This document shows, piece after piece, positions 34,995 to 44,560 of a DNA stretch of 64,000 bases. Every line of letters starts with the position of its first letter. Position 1 is the first letter of the stretch. The stretch is from NCBI RefSeq assembly GCF_905175385.1, contig NZ_HG992749.1, positions 2,108,001 through 2,172,000 of the forward strand. Reading direction: 5' to 3'. The DNA is from Vibrio sp. B1FLJ16. GTDB lineage: Bacteria; Pseudomonadota; Gammaproteobacteria; Enterobacterales; Vibrionaceae. Below the pieces are notes generated by a model that saw nothing but the letters and a program-made list of their open reading frames with translations, was not told the origin of the DNA and did no database searches. Made by a program: the position numbers and the translations under genes.

Positions 34995-35732
34995 TTAATT
35001 ATTTTGTGTCCACGCACTGAGCTTGGTGCGTAAACGTTGCATCGACTGACTCAGTATTTGGCTGACGCGAGATTCGCTTACACCCAATACATCACCAATT
35101 TCTTTTAAATTGAGTTCTTCGTCATAATAAAGCGAAAGTACCAAAGCTTCACGCTCTGGAAGCTGTTTTATTGATTCAACCAACGCTTTGCGAAAAGATT
35201 CATCAGCAACCCCTTTAAACGGGTTGCTGTTATCGCTTTCATCGGCGGGTGAAATCACATCATCAGAGACACCCAAATCTTCAATACCGACCAATTTAGA
35301 GCAGTTTATATCGGTTAGAGCACTATGATATTGGTCTAGTGTCATCCCGAGATGTGCTGCAACTTCCGAATCAGTCGGATCGCGATTCAGAATGCCTTCC
35401 AGCTCTGCGATAGCCTGATTGATCTCTCGATTATTTTTATGGACAGAACGCGGTACCCAGTCCCCTTTACGCATATCATCTAACATTGCGCCACGGATAC
35501 GAATACCAGCGTAAGTTTCAAAGCTCGCACCTTTAGTCGCATCGTAATTCTGCTGAGCTTCGATAAGACCAATCATGCCAGCCTGAATTAGATCTTCTAC
35601 CTGCACACTCGGCGGTAAGCGGCCTAAAAGGTGATGAGCAATACGTTTAACCAAAACAGAATAGCGCTCGATGAACGCTCGTTGACTGTTGAACTTACCG
35701 TTTTGGTCGTAGGTTACTGCATTATTCACCAA
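34995..35732 (-). CDS. fliA: Flagellar sigma-28 factor FliA
   Basis: FliA is the RNA polymerase sigma factor for late flagellar genes, including flagellins, and is held back by FlgM (not in this window) until hook completion. In 245 residues, region 2 includes [15 protein letters not shown] and [26 protein letters not shown], region 3 follows, and region 4 ends with the helix-turn-helix [21 protein letters not shown]. Its start overlaps the flhG stop by 11 bp. A matching sigma-28 promoter is found before flaA at 62861-62887. Confidence 0.96.
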   Translation of the reverse strand: MVNNAVTYDQNGKFNSQRAFIERYSVLVKRIAHHLLGRLPPSVQVEDLIQAGMIGLIEAQQNYDATKGASFETYAGIRIRGAMLDDMRKGDWVPRSVHKNNREINQAIAELEGILNRDPTDSEVAAHLGMTLDQYHSALTDINCSKLVGIEDLGVSDDVISPADESDNSNPFKGVADESFRKALVESIKQLPEREALVLSLYYDEELNLKEIGDVLGVSESRVSQILSQSMQRLRTKLSAWTQNN

Positions 35733-36615
35733 ACGGATCCTCTACGAAATCACCACGACTTAACAACCTTTCGACGAAAAACTCCAAGTGTCCACTTGGT
35801 GTCTTTGGTATTGGCCACGTTAACGCTTTGTTTGCCAGAGAGCTGATCGCTAACGCAGCTGGAGAGCGCGGGAATGCTTCAACGACAATTTTTTGTCGTT
35901 TCACCGCTTGTCTTACCTTATCGTCTAGAGGAATACAGGCGACGAGTTCCAGGCTTACATTTAAAAATCTTTCCGTAACCAGCGTTAGTTTTGCAAACAG
36001 TTCGCGTCCTTCTCGGTAGCTTCGAACCATGTTGGCAACGACTTTAAAGCGTTGAACCTGATGTTCTTTACTCAATAGCTTAATTAACGCGTATGCATCG
36101 GTGATAGAAGTCGGTTCATCACACACAACAACCACAACATCCTGAGCTGCGCGTGAGAAACTGATAACCATATCAGAAATACCCGCCGCCGTGTCAATAA
36201 GCAGGATATCCATTTCGTCTTCGAGACTACCAAAGGCACGGATCAGGCCGGCGTGCTGCGCATGCGAAAGTTCCGTCATGCTCTGCGTACCAGACGTTGC
36301 CGGGATTATCTTGATACCATAAGGCCCTTCGACAATCGCATCTTTCAACTCACATTCGCCTGCCAGAACATGTCCCAGATTACGCTTTGTGCGAATACCC
36401 AGCATCACGTCGATATTAGCCAGACCCAGGTCAGCATCGAGAACCATCACTTTTTTGCCTTGGCGAGCCATAGAGATCGCCAAACCCAGTGTTACATTTG
36501 ATTTTCCCACGCCACCTTTACCGCCGGTAACTGCGATTACCTTGGTCAATGATGGTTGTGTTAAGCGACGGAGGCCGCTTGCTTGATCGTGTATCATATT
36601 CTCAGTCATAGTCAT
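35722..36615 (-). CDS. flhG: FlhG (FleN), MinD-like ATPase limiting flagellar number
   Basis: This 297-residue MinD/ParA-family ATPase has the deviant Walker A GGKGGVGKSN (about residues 31-40) and a DADLGLANID switch. In polar-flagellated vibrios FlhG keeps flagellar number at one by antagonising FlhF and the master regulator FlrA/FlaK. It overlaps fliA by 11 bp, lies 8 bp after flhF, and a C-terminal amphipathic helix (FVERLLSRGDF) is visible for membrane association. The flhF-flhG-fliA order is conserved. Confidence 0.95.
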   Translation of the reverse strand: MTMTENMIHDQASGLRRLTQPSLTKVIAVTGGKGGVGKSNVTLGLAISMARQGKKVMVLDADLGLANIDVMLGIRTKRNLGHVLAGECELKDAIVEGPYGIKIIPATSGTQSMTELSHAQHAGLIRAFGSLEDEMDILLIDTAAGISDMVISFSRAAQDVVVVVCDEPTSITDAYALIKLLSKEHQVQRFKVVANMVRSYREGRELFAKLTLVTERFLNVSLELVACIPLDDKVRQAVKRQKIVVEAFPRSPAALAISSLANKALTWPIPKTPSGHLEFFVERLLSRGDFVEDPFGE

Positions 36616-36623
36616 CCGCCGCC

Positions 36624-38162
36624 CTAGAGTCCTTCGCTGTCACTATTCCAAAAGTGAGGTTCGTTCTCTGTCGACTTCTCTAACAGTTCATTTGCTTTCG
36701 CAAGCATGTATTTTGGTTGTGCTATCACAATATCTTCTGGTACGCGCTGGCCATTAGCGATGTAAGCCACTGGCAGTGCGTTCTGAATCACCACGCTGAT
36801 GAACTCGCCTAAACTAAGTGACTCATCAAGTTTGGTCATAATGCATCCCGACAGAGGAATACGTCGGAAGTGCTCCAGCGTTTCTTGTAAAACACGACGT
36901 TGTGCAGTGGCAGGCAAAACAAGATAGCTATGAATCACTTCACCGCTTTCCTGCATCAGGGTATCGAGCTGTTCAGTCAGCCTGACATCTCGCTGCCCCA
37001 TACCTGCCGTATCAACCAAAATCAGTCTTCTGTTTCGTAGCTGATATATTACATCGGCTAACTCATTAGAATCTTTAGCAACTCTTACAGGACATCCCAT
37101 AATTCTTCCGTAAATTGAGAGCTGCTCGTGGGCACCAATACGAAAAGTATCCGTCGTAACCAGCGCCACATTGTCCGCACCGTATTCCATCGCTGCACGT
37201 GCGGCGAGCTTTGCCACTGTTGTCGTTTTGCCGACGCCTGTCGGACCCAACAGTGCAACAACACCACCACGTTTTAAGATATCTTGCTTTGGAATATGGA
37301 TTTGATCCGCCACGAGTGAAAGTAAAGCCTTCCATGCCCGTGCCGGCTGTGTATCTTCCGGGATGTAACATGCCATTTGATCAGCCAATTCCGAAGAGAC
37401 ACCCATTCGCTCTAAGCGTTTGATAAGCATGGCTCTTAATGGTTCACGGCGCTCTACTTCCTGCCACATCAATCCGGAAACCTGATGCTCCAGAAGACGA
37501 CGAATTGACGTCATCTCCTCACGCATATTCTCCAGCTCTGCTGCTGATTCATCGCGGGCATCAGAAGGTCTGCGACGATCATAGCGGGTTGGATCCAGCT
37601 TCGGCGTTGGACGTTCAAAACGGTCGTCCTGGGCAATAAGCTTGGCTAAAGGTGAGTCCGGCTGATATGGAACAGATGGCTCTTTATCGTAGCTGTCACG
37701 GTGTTTGTTCTGACGGTTTAACAACGCTGACAAAGAGTCTTCGTTCTCTGCCACATAGCCGTCAGATTCGGTGCTATCACCGCTGTAATGCCTGAGCATG
37801 TTAGCGAATCGCTGCGTCATTGAGCCCGGTTTTTCTTGGGTGTCGCTTTTATTATTACGACCCAGGCTGATTTTATCTTCATCTAAACTGCGATCCTGAA
37901 AACGCTCCGCCGCTGAAGATGACATTTGACGATGTTCACTGTAGCGATTCGATGCCTGAGCATTGCGATTGTATTGCGAAGGAGCAGACGTTGAAGAAAG
38001 CGCGCCTGATGGAGAATTCGAGTCGCCATCTATCGCCGCAACGATGGCCACGCCACCTGCTACTTTCTTATTCGACATGATCACCGCATCCGCGCCTAGC
38101 TCCTCTTTTACTTGGAGCAGCGCTGTTCGCATGTCTTTGGCAAAAAATCGCTTAATTTTCAA
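36624..38162 (-). CDS. flhF: FlhF, SRP-like GTPase setting the polar flagellation site
   Basis: In 512 residues there is an N-terminal basic B domain (MKIKRFFAKDMRTALLQVKEE), a long low-complexity Ser/Arg/Asp-rich stretch (about 60-215), a helical N domain and a G domain with P-loop GPTGVGKTTT (about 306-315), DTFRIGA, the DTAG motif and TKLD. FlhF is recruited to the pole and positions MS-ring assembly there. It lies 47 bp after flhA. The B domain is longer than the conserved core, as usual in vibrios. Confidence 0.95.
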   Translation of the reverse strand: MKIKRFFAKDMRTALLQVKEELGADAVIMSNKKVAGGVAIVAAIDGDSNSPSGALSSTSAPSQYNRNAQASNRYSEHRQMSSSAAERFQDRSLDEDKISLGRNNKSDTQEKPGSMTQRFANMLRHYSGDSTESDGYVAENEDSLSALLNRQNKHRDSYDKEPSVPYQPDSPLAKLIAQDDRFERPTPKLDPTRYDRRRPSDARDESAAELENMREEMTSIRRLLEHQVSGLMWQEVERREPLRAMLIKRLERMGVSSELADQMACYIPEDTQPARAWKALLSLVADQIHIPKQDILKRGGVVALLGPTGVGKTTTVAKLAARAAMEYGADNVALVTTDTFRIGAHEQLSIYGRIMGCPVRVAKDSNELADVIYQLRNRRLILVDTAGMGQRDVRLTEQLDTLMQESGEVIHSYLVLPATAQRRVLQETLEHFRRIPLSGCIMTKLDESLSLGEFISVVIQNALPVAYIANGQRVPEDIVIAQPKYMLAKANELLEKSTENEPHFWNSDSEGL

Positions 38163-38209
38163 ACTATGAATCCATAAATATTGATCCGCGGAGCTTAGGA
38201 ACTATTAAC

Positions 38210-40309
38210 CTAGTTACCCACGGCTTGCACAATTCTGATCTGTTTCTCGTCCGGTATTTCCTGGTAGGAGAGTACCCGGAGATTCGGTATTGTGTTCTTC
38301 ACAAACTTCGCCAGTGTTGAACGCAGCACACCAGACGTTAACAGAACCGCCGGCTCGCCTTTCAGTTCTTGCTCTTGTGTTGCCTGGCTGAGTGAAGACT
38401 GTAATCTTTCGGCCAATCCCGGTTCGATACCCGCTGATTCGCCACCTGACGCCTGCATGGTTTGATGCAATATTTGTTCCAGCTCCGGAATCAATGTAAT
38501 AACAGGAAGTTCCGGCTCTATACCATTGATTTCCTGAACAATTAAACGTTTAAGGCTGATGCGGGCCGCGGCTGTCAGTATGTCAGGTTCTTGACTCTTA
38601 CTTGAGTACTCCGCCAAGGTCTGGATGATGGTGCGGATATCCCGAATAGGAATCGCTTCATTAAGCAGGTTCTGCAGTACTTTCACCACTACACCCAGCG
38701 GCAGCTGATCCGGTACGAAGTTCTCCACCAGCTTAGGTGCGCTTCTGCCCAGCATCTCCAACAGGTTCTGCACTTCTTCATGGCCAATCAGCTGTGATGC
38801 ATTGTTGGTGAGTAACTGGCTGAGGTGTGTCGCCAGAACCGTGGAGGAGTCCACAACCGTATAGCCCAGAGCCTGAGCATGTTCACGCTGATCTTCACGA
38901 ATCCAGACAGCTTCCAGACCAAACGCGGGATCCATGGTTGGTTCACCATCAATCATTCCGTAAACCTGACCGGGGTTAATTGCCAGCTCCAGATCAGGAC
39001 GTATCTCAGCTTCACCGACGGCAACCCCCATCAGAGTGATACGGTAACTGTTTGGTGTCAGCTCAAGATTGTCCCGGATATGTACCGCCGGGATCAGAAA
39101 ACCAAAATCCTGCGAAAGCTTTTTACGTACACCTTTCACACGTTCCAGCAACTCACCGCCCTGGTCTTTATCCACCAGCGGGATCAAACGGTAACCCACT
39201 TCTAAACCGATAATATCGACAGGCTGTACGTCGTCCCAAGATAGTTCACGCTGAGAAATTGGCTCGCTGCCGTCCTCTGCTTTATCAAGTAACGCGGGCT
39301 CGCTCGCTTTCTGCTTTTGACGCTTATCGATAAAGTAAGCGCTCGCTCCGGCAACTACCGCTAACGAGAGAAACGCAAAGTGTGGCATGCCCGGTACAAT
39401 ACCCATCACACCGAGGATAGCCGCCGTGATCATCAGCGCTTTCGGGTTGTCGAACATCTGGAAGATCAGCTGTTCGCCCATGTCTTCATCAGTGTTCTGG
39501 CGCGTTACCATCATCGCTGCCGCAATCGACAGCAGTAGTGACGGGATCTGAGCAACTAGGCCGTCACCAATGGTCAGCAGTGTGTAGATTTCGATCGCTT
39601 CACCGAAACCTAAATCGTACTGCGCCATACCAATCGCAAGACCGCCGATGATGTTGATAAATAGGATCAGGATACCGGCAATCGCATCGCCTTTAACAAA
39701 CTTTGACGCACCATCCATCGAGCCGTAAAAGTCTGCTTCTTTAGTCACTTCAAAACGGCGTACGCGCGCTTGTTCCTGATCGATTAGTCCAGCATTCAAG
39801 TCCGCATCGATGGCCATCTGCTTACCCGGTAGCGCGTCTAGGGTAAAGCGGGCACTCACCTCAGAGATACGGCCTGCACCTTTGGTTACTACCATAAAGT
39901 TAATGATCATCAGGATAAGGAAGACCACCAGACCAACAGCATAGTTACCGCCGATAACAACGTTACCAAACGCTTCGATAACGTTACCTGCTGCATCACC
40001 ACCTTCGTGACCATTGAGCAATACGACACGAGTAGAAGCGACGTTCAGGGCAAGACGTAATAGCGTTGCGATAAGAAGCACGGTAGGAAATGCAGCAAAG
40101 TCGAGCGGACGTCTGGTGTAAACTGTGACCAGCAACACCACCATGGCTAAGGCGATATTGAAGGTGAAAAACATATCCAGCAGGAATGCAGGGATTGGTA
40201 AAACCACCATTGCGAGGGTGGCCAAAACCATAACAGGCGCACCAATGGCTGGCATCTCACGCTGACGAATTCGTGGCAATTTATCTGCAAATGGCAGGCT
40301 TAACTTCAT
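38210..40309 (-). CDS. flhA: Flagellar type III export gate protein FlhA
   Basis: This 699-residue export-apparatus subunit has eight transmembrane helices (within about 20-330), the FHIPEP-type signature region between helices 4 and 5 (GAGRISEVSARFTLDALPGK, then AGLIDQ.QARVRR), and a cytosolic C-terminal domain that docks chaperone-substrate complexes. The open frame extends 28 codons upstream to 40393. The conserved N-terminus begins at ATG 40309 (MKLSLPFADK), which is chosen. A sigma-54 promoter at 40426-40442 sits about 120 bp before the start, so flhA probably heads the operon running through flhF, flhG, fliA and the che genes. Confidence 0.95.
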   Translation of the reverse strand: MKLSLPFADKLPRIRQREMPAIGAPVMVLATLAMVVLPIPAFLLDMFFTFNIALAMVVLLVTVYTRRPLDFAAFPTVLLIATLLRLALNVASTRVVLLNGHEGGDAAGNVIEAFGNVVIGGNYAVGLVVFLILMIINFMVVTKGAGRISEVSARFTLDALPGKQMAIDADLNAGLIDQEQARVRRFEVTKEADFYGSMDGASKFVKGDAIAGILILFINIIGGLAIGMAQYDLGFGEAIEIYTLLTIGDGLVAQIPSLLLSIAAAMMVTRQNTDEDMGEQLIFQMFDNPKALMITAAILGVMGIVPGMPHFAFLSLAVVAGASAYFIDKRQKQKASEPALLDKAEDGSEPISQRELSWDDVQPVDIIGLEVGYRLIPLVDKDQGGELLERVKGVRKKLSQDFGFLIPAVHIRDNLELTPNSYRITLMGVAVGEAEIRPDLELAINPGQVYGMIDGEPTMDPAFGLEAVWIREDQREHAQALGYTVVDSSTVLATHLSQLLTNNASQLIGHEEVQNLLEMLGRSAPKLVENFVPDQLPLGVVVKVLQNLLNEAIPIRDIRTIIQTLAEYSSKSQEPDILTAAARISLKRLIVQEINGIEPELPVITLIPELEQILHQTMQASGGESAGIEPGLAERLQSSLSQATQEQELKGEPAVLLTSGVLRSTLAKFVKNTIPNLRVLSYQEIPDEKQIRIVQAVGN

Positions 40310-40425
40310 ACTGCGGGGTATCTCAATTGAATTGAAGCGTCGCGTGGTTAATACCAATATTACTAAGCAATTGTTACGCGAACACTTTGGCAAATGTTTA
40401 TATTGTTTTTAGCGACAGTGTTTTA

Positions 40426-40442
40426 AGCAATCTGCGTACCAC
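40426..40442 (-). promoter_or_regulatory. Sigma-54 promoter of flhA
   Basis: On the minus strand GTGGTACG-CAGA-TTGCT: the -24 GG and -12 GC are exactly 10 bases apart, with two mismatches to TTGGCACG-N4-TTGCW. It lies in the only sizeable gap (205 bp) between flhB and flhA. Confidence 0.65.
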
Positions 40443-40514
40443 ATTATGCGCCAAAATTATGGCTAAGAATCTAACCACATAAATAACAAGGAATTACTTA
40501 AATAACCCGAGCTT

Positions 40515-41645
40515 CTAGTGACGATGTTCAGGCGGGATTGGCAAATCATAATCCTGAATTTTCGGTCTCTGACCACCACGCTTGCGGTACTGCTTTAACT
40601 GGAAGACAAATGCCAGCACCTGAGCGACAGCGGCAAACAGACCATCCGGAATTTCCTGTTCCAGCTCCGTACTGTGATAGAGCGCTCGCGCGAGTGGCGG
40701 AGCAGGAACGATCGTAATGTCATGCTCTCGCGCCACTTCTCGGATCTTCATTGCCATATGGTCAGTACCTTTGGCAATGACCACCGGAGCGCGATCTGTT
40801 TTCTGCTTGTAGCGCAGTGCAACGGAGAAGTGTTCCGGGTTAGTGACGATTACATCGGCTTGCGGAACATCTGCCATCATCCGGCGCTGCGCCGCTTCCC
40901 TTTGCAGCATACGAATTCGCCCTTTAACCTCAGGCTTACCTTCGGTCTCTTTGTATTCGTCTTTGACTTCTTGCTTGGTCATTTTCAGTTTGTCTGCGTG
41001 CTGCCATATCTGAAAAGGGATATCAATGGCAACCACAATCAGCAGTGAACAGCTGATCAGCAAAATAAAGTTAAGCAAGATTTCGAGAGCGTGAAAAATG
41101 TTTTGCGGGTAGACATCCATACTTAGCTGGATAAGGTCCGCCTGCGAAGCCTGAATCAGATATATCGCGACTCCGGTCACCAGGCCGACTTTAAGGATCG
41201 ATTTAACCAGCTCAACCCAGCTTTGCATGCCTACCATGCGCTTAAGACCACTAAGCGGGTTCATTTTGGACATCTTTGGCATCGCCGCCTGAGCGGAAAA
41301 GCTGATGCCCCCTACCCCTGCAGCACCGATCATCGCCGCGACAAATAAAGTAATCAGGATAAGAAACAGTGGGAAAAGTAAGTCCGTCATTGCCCCTAAA
41401 GCAATATCAAACAACTTTGCCGTATCGAATATTTCTTCGCGGCTCAGGTCAAATAACCGTCCCATAATGGAAAACAGCGATCTTCCTAATGACTCCCCAA
41501 ACCACATCAGTGAAACCGCACCGATAATGAGTACCAGCGCGGAAGCGAGTTCTTTAGAACGTGCAACCTGCCCCTTTTCTCTGGCTTGCTCTAACCTTCG
41601 GGGCGTGGCTTCTTCGGTGCGTTCCTGACCGTCTGACTCTGCCAA
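40515..41645 (-). CDS. flhB: Flagellar export switch protein FlhB
   Basis: This 376-residue export-gate component switches substrate specificity from rod/hook to filament type. Four transmembrane helices (about 30-210) are followed by a cytosolic domain with the autocleavage motif NPEH (in VIVTNPEHFSVALRY), where the peptide bond after Asn breaks. The C-terminus is proline-rich (DLPIPPEHRH). It is the last gene of the fliK-fliR-flhB run, 9 bp after fliR. Confidence 0.96.
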   Translation of the reverse strand: MAESDGQERTEEATPRRLEQAREKGQVARSKELASALVLIIGAVSLMWFGESLGRSLFSIMGRLFDLSREEIFDTAKLFDIALGAMTDLLFPLFLILITLFVAAMIGAAGVGGISFSAQAAMPKMSKMNPLSGLKRMVGMQSWVELVKSILKVGLVTGVAIYLIQASQADLIQLSMDVYPQNIFHALEILLNFILLISCSLLIVVAIDIPFQIWQHADKLKMTKQEVKDEYKETEGKPEVKGRIRMLQREAAQRRMMADVPQADVIVTNPEHFSVALRYKQKTDRAPVVIAKGTDHMAMKIREVAREHDITIVPAPPLARALYHSTELEQEIPDGLFAAVAQVLAFVFQLKQYRKRGGQRPKIQDYDLPIPPEHRH

Positions 41646-41654
41646 ATCAGCCTC

Positions 41655-42437
41655 CTAGCACTCAAGGCGAATGAGGCGACATATCTGCTCCTCACCCACA
41701 GCCCAGTAAAGTTCATAGTGACTGTAAAGACCAGCGACTATGTACCAACAAAGTAATAAGCCCACCATTAAGGCGAAGGCAAAACCCAGCGAAAAGATGT
41801 TTAACTGAGGCGCAGCACGGGTCATTACACCAAATGACAGGTTGATAGTCAGCAAGGCGATAATACCCGACAGCGACATACTCAACGCAGTTTTGAACAT
41901 AATGCCCAGCCAGCCTGCCATCTCGCGAAAGTCCACAGAGGTTAAAGTACCTGAGCCTATCGGCAGTGTTTTAAAACTAAACACAACCAGCTGAAGCATC
42001 TTTAAATGGCCATCCGTTGCGAGAAAAAACATGGTGGTCAGAAACATGAACAGCTGACCAAGTAAAGGCGTGCTTTGTCCGTTGGCCGGATCGACCATAG
42101 ACGCAAAACCCAGGCTGGATTGCATACCCAGAATTTGTCCGAGCAAAACAAAAGTCTGAATCATAAACTGAGTAACCATGCCCATGGCAATGCCGATGAT
42201 CATCTGCTCGGCAATGGTCATAAAACCACGAAAAGAGAGCAATTGAATATCTTGAGGAACCGCAGGAATAACGGGCATCACAGCAAACGTGATCGCAAGG
42301 CCAAGATACAGACGAATTCGGGGAGAGACGAAGCGAGCGCCAGTAACCGTCATCACCATCAGCATGGAAGAAATACGTACATACGGCCAAAAGTAACTGG
42401 CTATCCATTCTAAGACGATGTGAGTGGGATACTCCAT
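41655..42437 (-). CDS. fliR: Flagellar export gate protein FliR
   Basis: This 260-residue polytopic inner-membrane protein has about six hydrophobic segments. It forms with FliP and FliQ the helical FliP5Q4R1 export pore at the centre of the MS ring. Family segments such as RISSMLMVMTVTGARFVSPRIR and the SLGFASMVDPANGQ loop are present. It lies 8 bp after fliQ and 9 bp before flhB. Confidence 0.95.
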   Translation of the reverse strand: MEYPTHIVLEWIASYFWPYVRISSMLMVMTVTGARFVSPRIRLYLGLAITFAVMPVIPAVPQDIQLLSFRGFMTIAEQMIIGIAMGMVTQFMIQTFVLLGQILGMQSSLGFASMVDPANGQSTPLLGQLFMFLTTMFFLATDGHLKMLQLVVFSFKTLPIGSGTLTSVDFREMAGWLGIMFKTALSMSLSGIIALLTINLSFGVMTRAAPQLNIFSLGFAFALMVGLLLCWYIVAGLYSHYELYWAVGEEQICRLIRLEC

Positions 42438-42445
42438 GCCAGCCC

Positions 42446-42715
42446 CTAGTACAACACCTGAGGCAGACGCTCAATCAGACTGAAGACGTACTCCATCATC
42501 ATTTGTGTCATCCAGTGACCAAACATCATCAAAGCAAGCAGAGTTATAATCAGACGTGGCAAAAAGCTCAAAGTCTGTTCGTTGATGGATGTCGCCGCCT
42601 GAAAAATTGCCACCAGAAGACCAACAAGCAAGCTCGGAATGATGATGGCGCAAACCATAACAAGTACCATCCAAAGCGCATCACGGAACAGCTCGACAAA
42701 CATTTCTGGAGTCAT
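42446..42715 (-). CDS. fliQ: Flagellar export gate protein FliQ
   Basis: This 89-residue, two-helix membrane protein has the FliQ signature (MTPEMFVELFRDALWM; LVGLLVAIFQAATSINEQTLSFLP split over the helix-turn-helix). It is a component of the FliPQR export pore. Length equals the E. coli protein (89). It is positioned 25 bp after fliP. Confidence 0.95.
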   Translation of the reverse strand: MTPEMFVELFRDALWMVLVMVCAIIIPSLLVGLLVAIFQAATSINEQTLSFLPRLIITLLALMMFGHWMTQMMMEYVFSLIERLPQVLY

Positions 42716-42740
42716 GTTTTATCCTCTCATCTGCGCCGGG

Positions 42741-43610
42741 CTAAAGGGCGAAACTGCCGGCGAGCGTCGACAATATCAGATTCCAGCCATCTACCAGTAC
42801 GAACAACATCAGCTTAAATGGCAGAGACACAATCATCGGGGACAACATCATCATACCCATTGCCATCAGTATCGAGGCAACCACCAGATCAATGATCAAA
42901 AACGGCAAAAATAGCATAAAGCCGATTTGAAATGCTGTTTTCAGCTCTGAGGTAATAAACGCCGGAATCAGTACCGCCATCGAAACATCTTCCGGATTTG
43001 CCACTTGCTCACCCGACATATTAACGAAGGTCTCTAAGTCCTTAATACGCGTTTGCTTAAGCATAAAGGCTTTCATCGGCACCTGAGCAGCATCGAATGC
43101 CTCACGGGCTGTCACTTGTTCATTTAAATAAGGCTGAATGGATTTATCATTAATCTCATTCAAAACTGGGGACATGACAAAGAAAGTAAGGAACAGCGCG
43201 ATACCAATGATCACCTGATTAGAAGGCGTTTGTTGCAGACCCATTGCCTGACGAAGAATCGACATCACCACGACAATCCGGGTAAACGATGTCATCAGAA
43301 TCACCATAGCAGGCAGGAAGCCAAGCATGGTCATCAGAGCAAGAATCTGCAGCGTTATTGAGTAATCTTCGCTGCCATCCGGATTTGTGGTCATGGTAAA
43401 AGCAGGAATCCCCCCGCCATTACCAACCGACATCGCACGGCTGGAACCCGTATCACTCTGCATGGCCTGAACGGTGACGCTGTCGCCTTCAGCTAAGTTT
43501 GCAGGCAGAGGCGATTCCTCAGCCTGAGCAAACGAAAGTGAACTAAACATCACACCCACCAGCAACATCAACGTACTGAAGAACAGGCGAATAGAATTAC
43601 CCTTTGTCAT
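42741..43610 (-). CDS. fliP: Flagellar export gate protein FliP
   Basis: This 289-residue protein has a cleavable signal sequence (ending SLSFA-QAEE), a periplasmic segment longer than in E. coli (about 25-85), and then transmembrane helices with the family motifs [25 protein letters not shown] and the [14 protein letters not shown]-terminus. It builds the core of the export pore. It overlaps fliO by 14 bp. Confidence 0.95.
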   Translation of the reverse strand: MTKGNSIRLFFSTLMLLVGVMFSSLSFAQAEESPLPANLAEGDSVTVQAMQSDTGSSRAMSVGNGGGIPAFTMTTNPDGSEDYSITLQILALMTMLGFLPAMVILMTSFTRIVVVMSILRQAMGLQQTPSNQVIIGIALFLTFFVMSPVLNEINDKSIQPYLNEQVTAREAFDAAQVPMKAFMLKQTRIKDLETFVNMSGEQVANPEDVSMAVLIPAFITSELKTAFQIGFMLFLPFLIIDLVVASILMAMGMMMLSPMIVSLPFKLMLFVLVDGWNLILSTLAGSFAL

Positions 43611-44085
43611 TTTTCTTCATCAGCTGGCTAAATTGGTTGGCAAAAGATCCGCTCGCCAGCTCTTGATCATCGAGCGGTTTCTCAAGCTTGGCTAAAGTCT
43701 GGATAGACTGAGTGGTAATGCCAATTAAGAACTGCTCATCACCGACTTGAATCACTGCAATTCGCTCTTTCGGGCCAACAGTTAACTGACTTATGATGCG
43801 CATCCCTTTCTGCTGTCCAAGCGCTGGTACTTTCATTCGTTTGAGTAACCACGCAAGTCCCAGAATCAACCCAATAACTAAAACCAGAGAGCCCAGTGTA
43901 GTAGCTAAGTCAAGACTGGTTGGAGCGGTTGAAAGCGGGGTTGTCGTTGAAGTACGCGCAGCCGCTGAAACGGACTCCGCTGCCGGCGCTATCTCTGTTT
44001 GTGCCGACAAAGCGTAAGGTGAGCTCAGCATTAATCCAAGCATTGCCGTTAGTTGCCTGATTCTCAATTTGGCTAGAGCGGTCAT
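43597..44085 (-). CDS. fliO: Flagellar export protein FliO
   Basis: This 162-residue protein has an N-terminal hydrophobic signal or anchor ([17 protein letters not shown]), a Ser/Thr/Ala-rich periplasmic stretch, one transmembrane helix (about 61-80, [18 protein letters not shown]) and a cytosolic domain starting [14 protein letters not shown]. FliO is a scaffold that helps FliP oligomerise and is not itself a permanent pore part. It is placed between fliN (2 bp gap) and fliP (overlap). Confidence 0.9.
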   Translation of the reverse strand: MTALAKLRIRQLTAMLGLMLSSPYALSAQTEIAPAAESVSAAARTSTTTPLSTAPTSLDLATTLGSLVLVIGLILGLAWLLKRMKVPALGQQKGMRIISQLTVGPKERIAVIQVGDEQFLIGITTQSIQTLAKLEKPLDDQELASGSFANQFSQLMKKNDKG

Positions 44086-44087
44086 AT

Positions 44088-44498
44088 TTAGCGCAGCTTC
44101 TTAATTCGTTCAGTCTGGCTGATAACATCAGTCAGACGAATACCGAACTTATCGTTTACCACAACAACTTCGCCATGTGCAATCAAGGTACCGTTTACAA
44201 GTACGTCGAGTGATTCACCGGCCAGGCGGTCAAGTTCAACCACTGATCCCTGGTTTAATTGCAGTAAGTTACGGATACTGATTTGTGAACGGCCGACTTC
44301 CATCGAGATCGTCACTGGAATGTCCATGATGGTGTCAAGTTTTCGACGCTCATCATCTGAAATTGGCGACGAGGTGTCTTTTAACTCTTCCAGTGGTGCT
44401 GCCAGTACTTCATTTACATCAACAGAAGGTGCAGAAGGGTCTTCGCCCAGTGCGGCTGCCCATTCATCTGCTAGTTTTTGATCGTCACTTGGTTCCAT
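44088..44498 (-). CDS. fliN: Flagellar motor switch protein FliN
   Basis: This 136-residue C-ring protein has an acidic N-terminal region (about 1-55) and a C-terminal SpoA domain with IPVTISMEVGRSQISIRNLL, LNQGSVVELDRLAGE and KFGIRLTDV. It forms the lower C-ring with FliM, binds FliH and takes part in CheY-P signalling. It lies 62 bp after fliM. Confidence 0.96.
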   Translation of the reverse strand: MEPSDDQKLADEWAAALGEDPSAPSVDVNEVLAAPLEELKDTSSPISDDERRKLDTIMDIPVTISMEVGRSQISIRNLLQLNQGSVVELDRLAGESLDVLVNGTLIAHGEVVVVNDKFGIRLTDVISQTERIKKLR

Positions 44499-44560
44499 TT
44501 TTACTGTCCTGTGTTTAAACCTTACTCATGCTCAGGCATTGAATTCCAGTAAGGCGTCTT

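Noticed and set aside
38825..39205. 126-codon frame antisense to flhA
   Set aside because: It is a shadow of flhA with no ribosome-binding site or recognisable family.
40448..40464. TTGGCGCATAAT as a second sigma-54 promoter before flhA
   Set aside because: There is no GC 10 bases after the GG; the neighbouring site at 40426-40442 fits better.
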